Positions 63,404 to 64,000 of a stretch of 64,000 nt of DNA are shown here, in pieces. The DNA comes from CABZJG01 sp902512685 (GTDB lineage Bacteria; Pseudomonadota; Alphaproteobacteria; Rhodobacterales; Rhodobacteraceae), in NCBI GenBank assembly GCA_051201605.1, contig CP179201.1, forward strand, positions 3,596,001-3,660,000, in the 5' to 3' direction. Within the stretch, counting starts at the first letter, position 1. Each line of letters opens with the position of its first letter. Under the pieces are notes generated by a model, which was not told the DNA's origin, made no database searches, and worked only from the letters and a program-made list of their open reading frames with translations. A program made the position numbers and the translations under genes.

Positions 63404-64000
63404 GATCCTTTGGTCGTCTGCGGCGGAATAACCTTGCCCGGATTAAGGATATTGTTAGGATCAAGCGCTTGTTTGATCTGCCGCATCACTGCAACCGCCA
63501 CCGGATTTTTGCGCCGCGCCATCGACGGCAACTTACTGCGGCCAATACCATGTTCGGCGGAAAAACTGCCGCCAAGGTCCAGAACCACATCTTCCACCGC
63601 CTCAGTGATGGCTGCATGCACCTTTGGGTCATGGCTTTTTGGCCAAACTGGATAATGGATATTGCCATCCCCAAGGTGCGAAACAACAATGGTCTCAGCC
63701 CCGGGATCGAGCGCCGCCAAACGATCCTGCATGCGGTCCAGAAACACCGCCACTTTATCAAGCGGCACAGCAATATCGTGATTGACCAGAGGCTTTTGGG
63801 CCACTGTGACCTCTGCCGCACTTTCGCGCAGATGCCACATTTGGGCGCGCTGTGTGTCGTTCTGGGCAACGACCGCATCTAGAATCGCGCCGCTTTGCAA
63901 TTGATCGGCTAGAATCTCTTCAAACCGCGCCGACAGCCGGATTTGGCCGGTGTCATTAGCGGCGGATAAATCCTCGGCGGTGGTGGCCACCTCGACCAGA
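63400..64000 (-). CDS. FAD-linked oxidase C-terminal part (GlcD/D-lactate dehydrogenase type), 5' end outside window
   Basis: The last 200 or so residues of a flavin-dependent 2-hydroxyacid dehydrogenase are visible, and the frame is open to the edge. The C-terminal domain carries the metal-binding SHLGDGNIHYPV motif and the SAEHGIGRSKL block; the ending LDPNNILNPGKVIPP is typical of the GlcD/Dld2 group. The FAD-binding PCMH half lies beyond base 64000. The substrate is probably D-lactate, glycolate or 2-hydroxyglutarate. Confidence 0.9.
   Translation of the reverse strand, partial: LVEVATTAEDLSAANDTGQIRLSARFEEILADQLQSGAILDAVVAQNDTQRAQMWHLRESAAEVTVAQKPLVNHDIAVPLDKVAVFLDRMQDRLAALDPGAETIVVSHLGDGNIHYPVWPKSHDPKVHAAITEAVEDVVLDLGGSFSAEHGIGRSKLPSMARRKNPVAVAVMRQIKQALDPNNILNPGKVIPPQTTKGS

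Overview
The window is bacterial chromosome from an alphaproteobacterium, almost certainly a marine Rhodobacteraceae (Roseobacter group). This rests on recognisable families and neighbourhoods: an atpHAGDC operon without F0 genes, divergent hemE/hemC, a CGPC-type CnoX next to a LON-N protein and a Trm112-like protein, a DUF2125 protein and an acidic porin. No 16S rRNA, tRNA or CRISPR was seen, so the genus cannot be fixed. Most of the sequence is gene-dense, moderately GC-rich housekeeping DNA.

Layout. 1-5.6 kb: a thiolase cut by the window edge, a STAS/anti-sigma-kinase pair, gamma-glutamyltransferase, hspQ, a lytic transglycosylase-like lipoprotein and lolA. 5.7-15.1 kb: ftsK, a class I aminotransferase, an amidase, a UbiH-type monooxygenase and the minus-strand run xthA-cnoX-LON-N-Trm112. 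15.1-20.7 kb: an accessory island. 20.7-24.5 kb: an OmpR-type regulator, ribA, yggS and a porin. 24.7-26.0 kb: a glycosyltransferase broken by three single-base frameshifts. 26.3-30.0 kb: leuS and holA, without the lptE gene usually found between them. 30.1-35.0 kb: F1 ATP synthase operon. 35.3-44.1 kb: methyltransferase, gloB, clpA, a MotA/MotB-like pair whose MotB partner carries a coiled coil of more than 700 residues, and a ChaC-like cyclotransferase. 45.0-54.5 kb: a peptide ABC transporter operon (binding protein, two permeases, one fused double ATPase) running into an aldehyde dehydrogenase, a YcaQ-like glycosylase, an SDR and a P1-family peptidase. 54.5-64 kb: uvrC, an SDR, a Ca/Na antiporter, sppA, an ABC exporter, hemE, hemC and part of an FAD-linked oxidase.

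The accessory island is the most unusual part. An AT-rich gene for a TPR-sulfotransferase lies between two inverted repeats of about 300 bp. One arm has been split by a complete 1199-bp IS3-family (IS407-like) element with a 4-bp target duplication. Everything is enclosed by direct repeats of about 370 bp, each holding the 5' ends of a divergent VOC-protein/soxR gene pair. The outer halves of the two genes survive only on opposite sides (VOC on the left, soxR on the right), as expected from single-crossover integration of a circle. Both soxR copies are now broken, and the surviving VOC gene has ATT where the other copy has a TTG start.

The second notable item is the non-flagellar proton-channel pair at 39.4-43.5 kb, which looks like an envelope-spanning motor or tether of unknown job. 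Start codons were chosen by ribosome-binding sites and family lengths. Functions are homology inferences made by eye.
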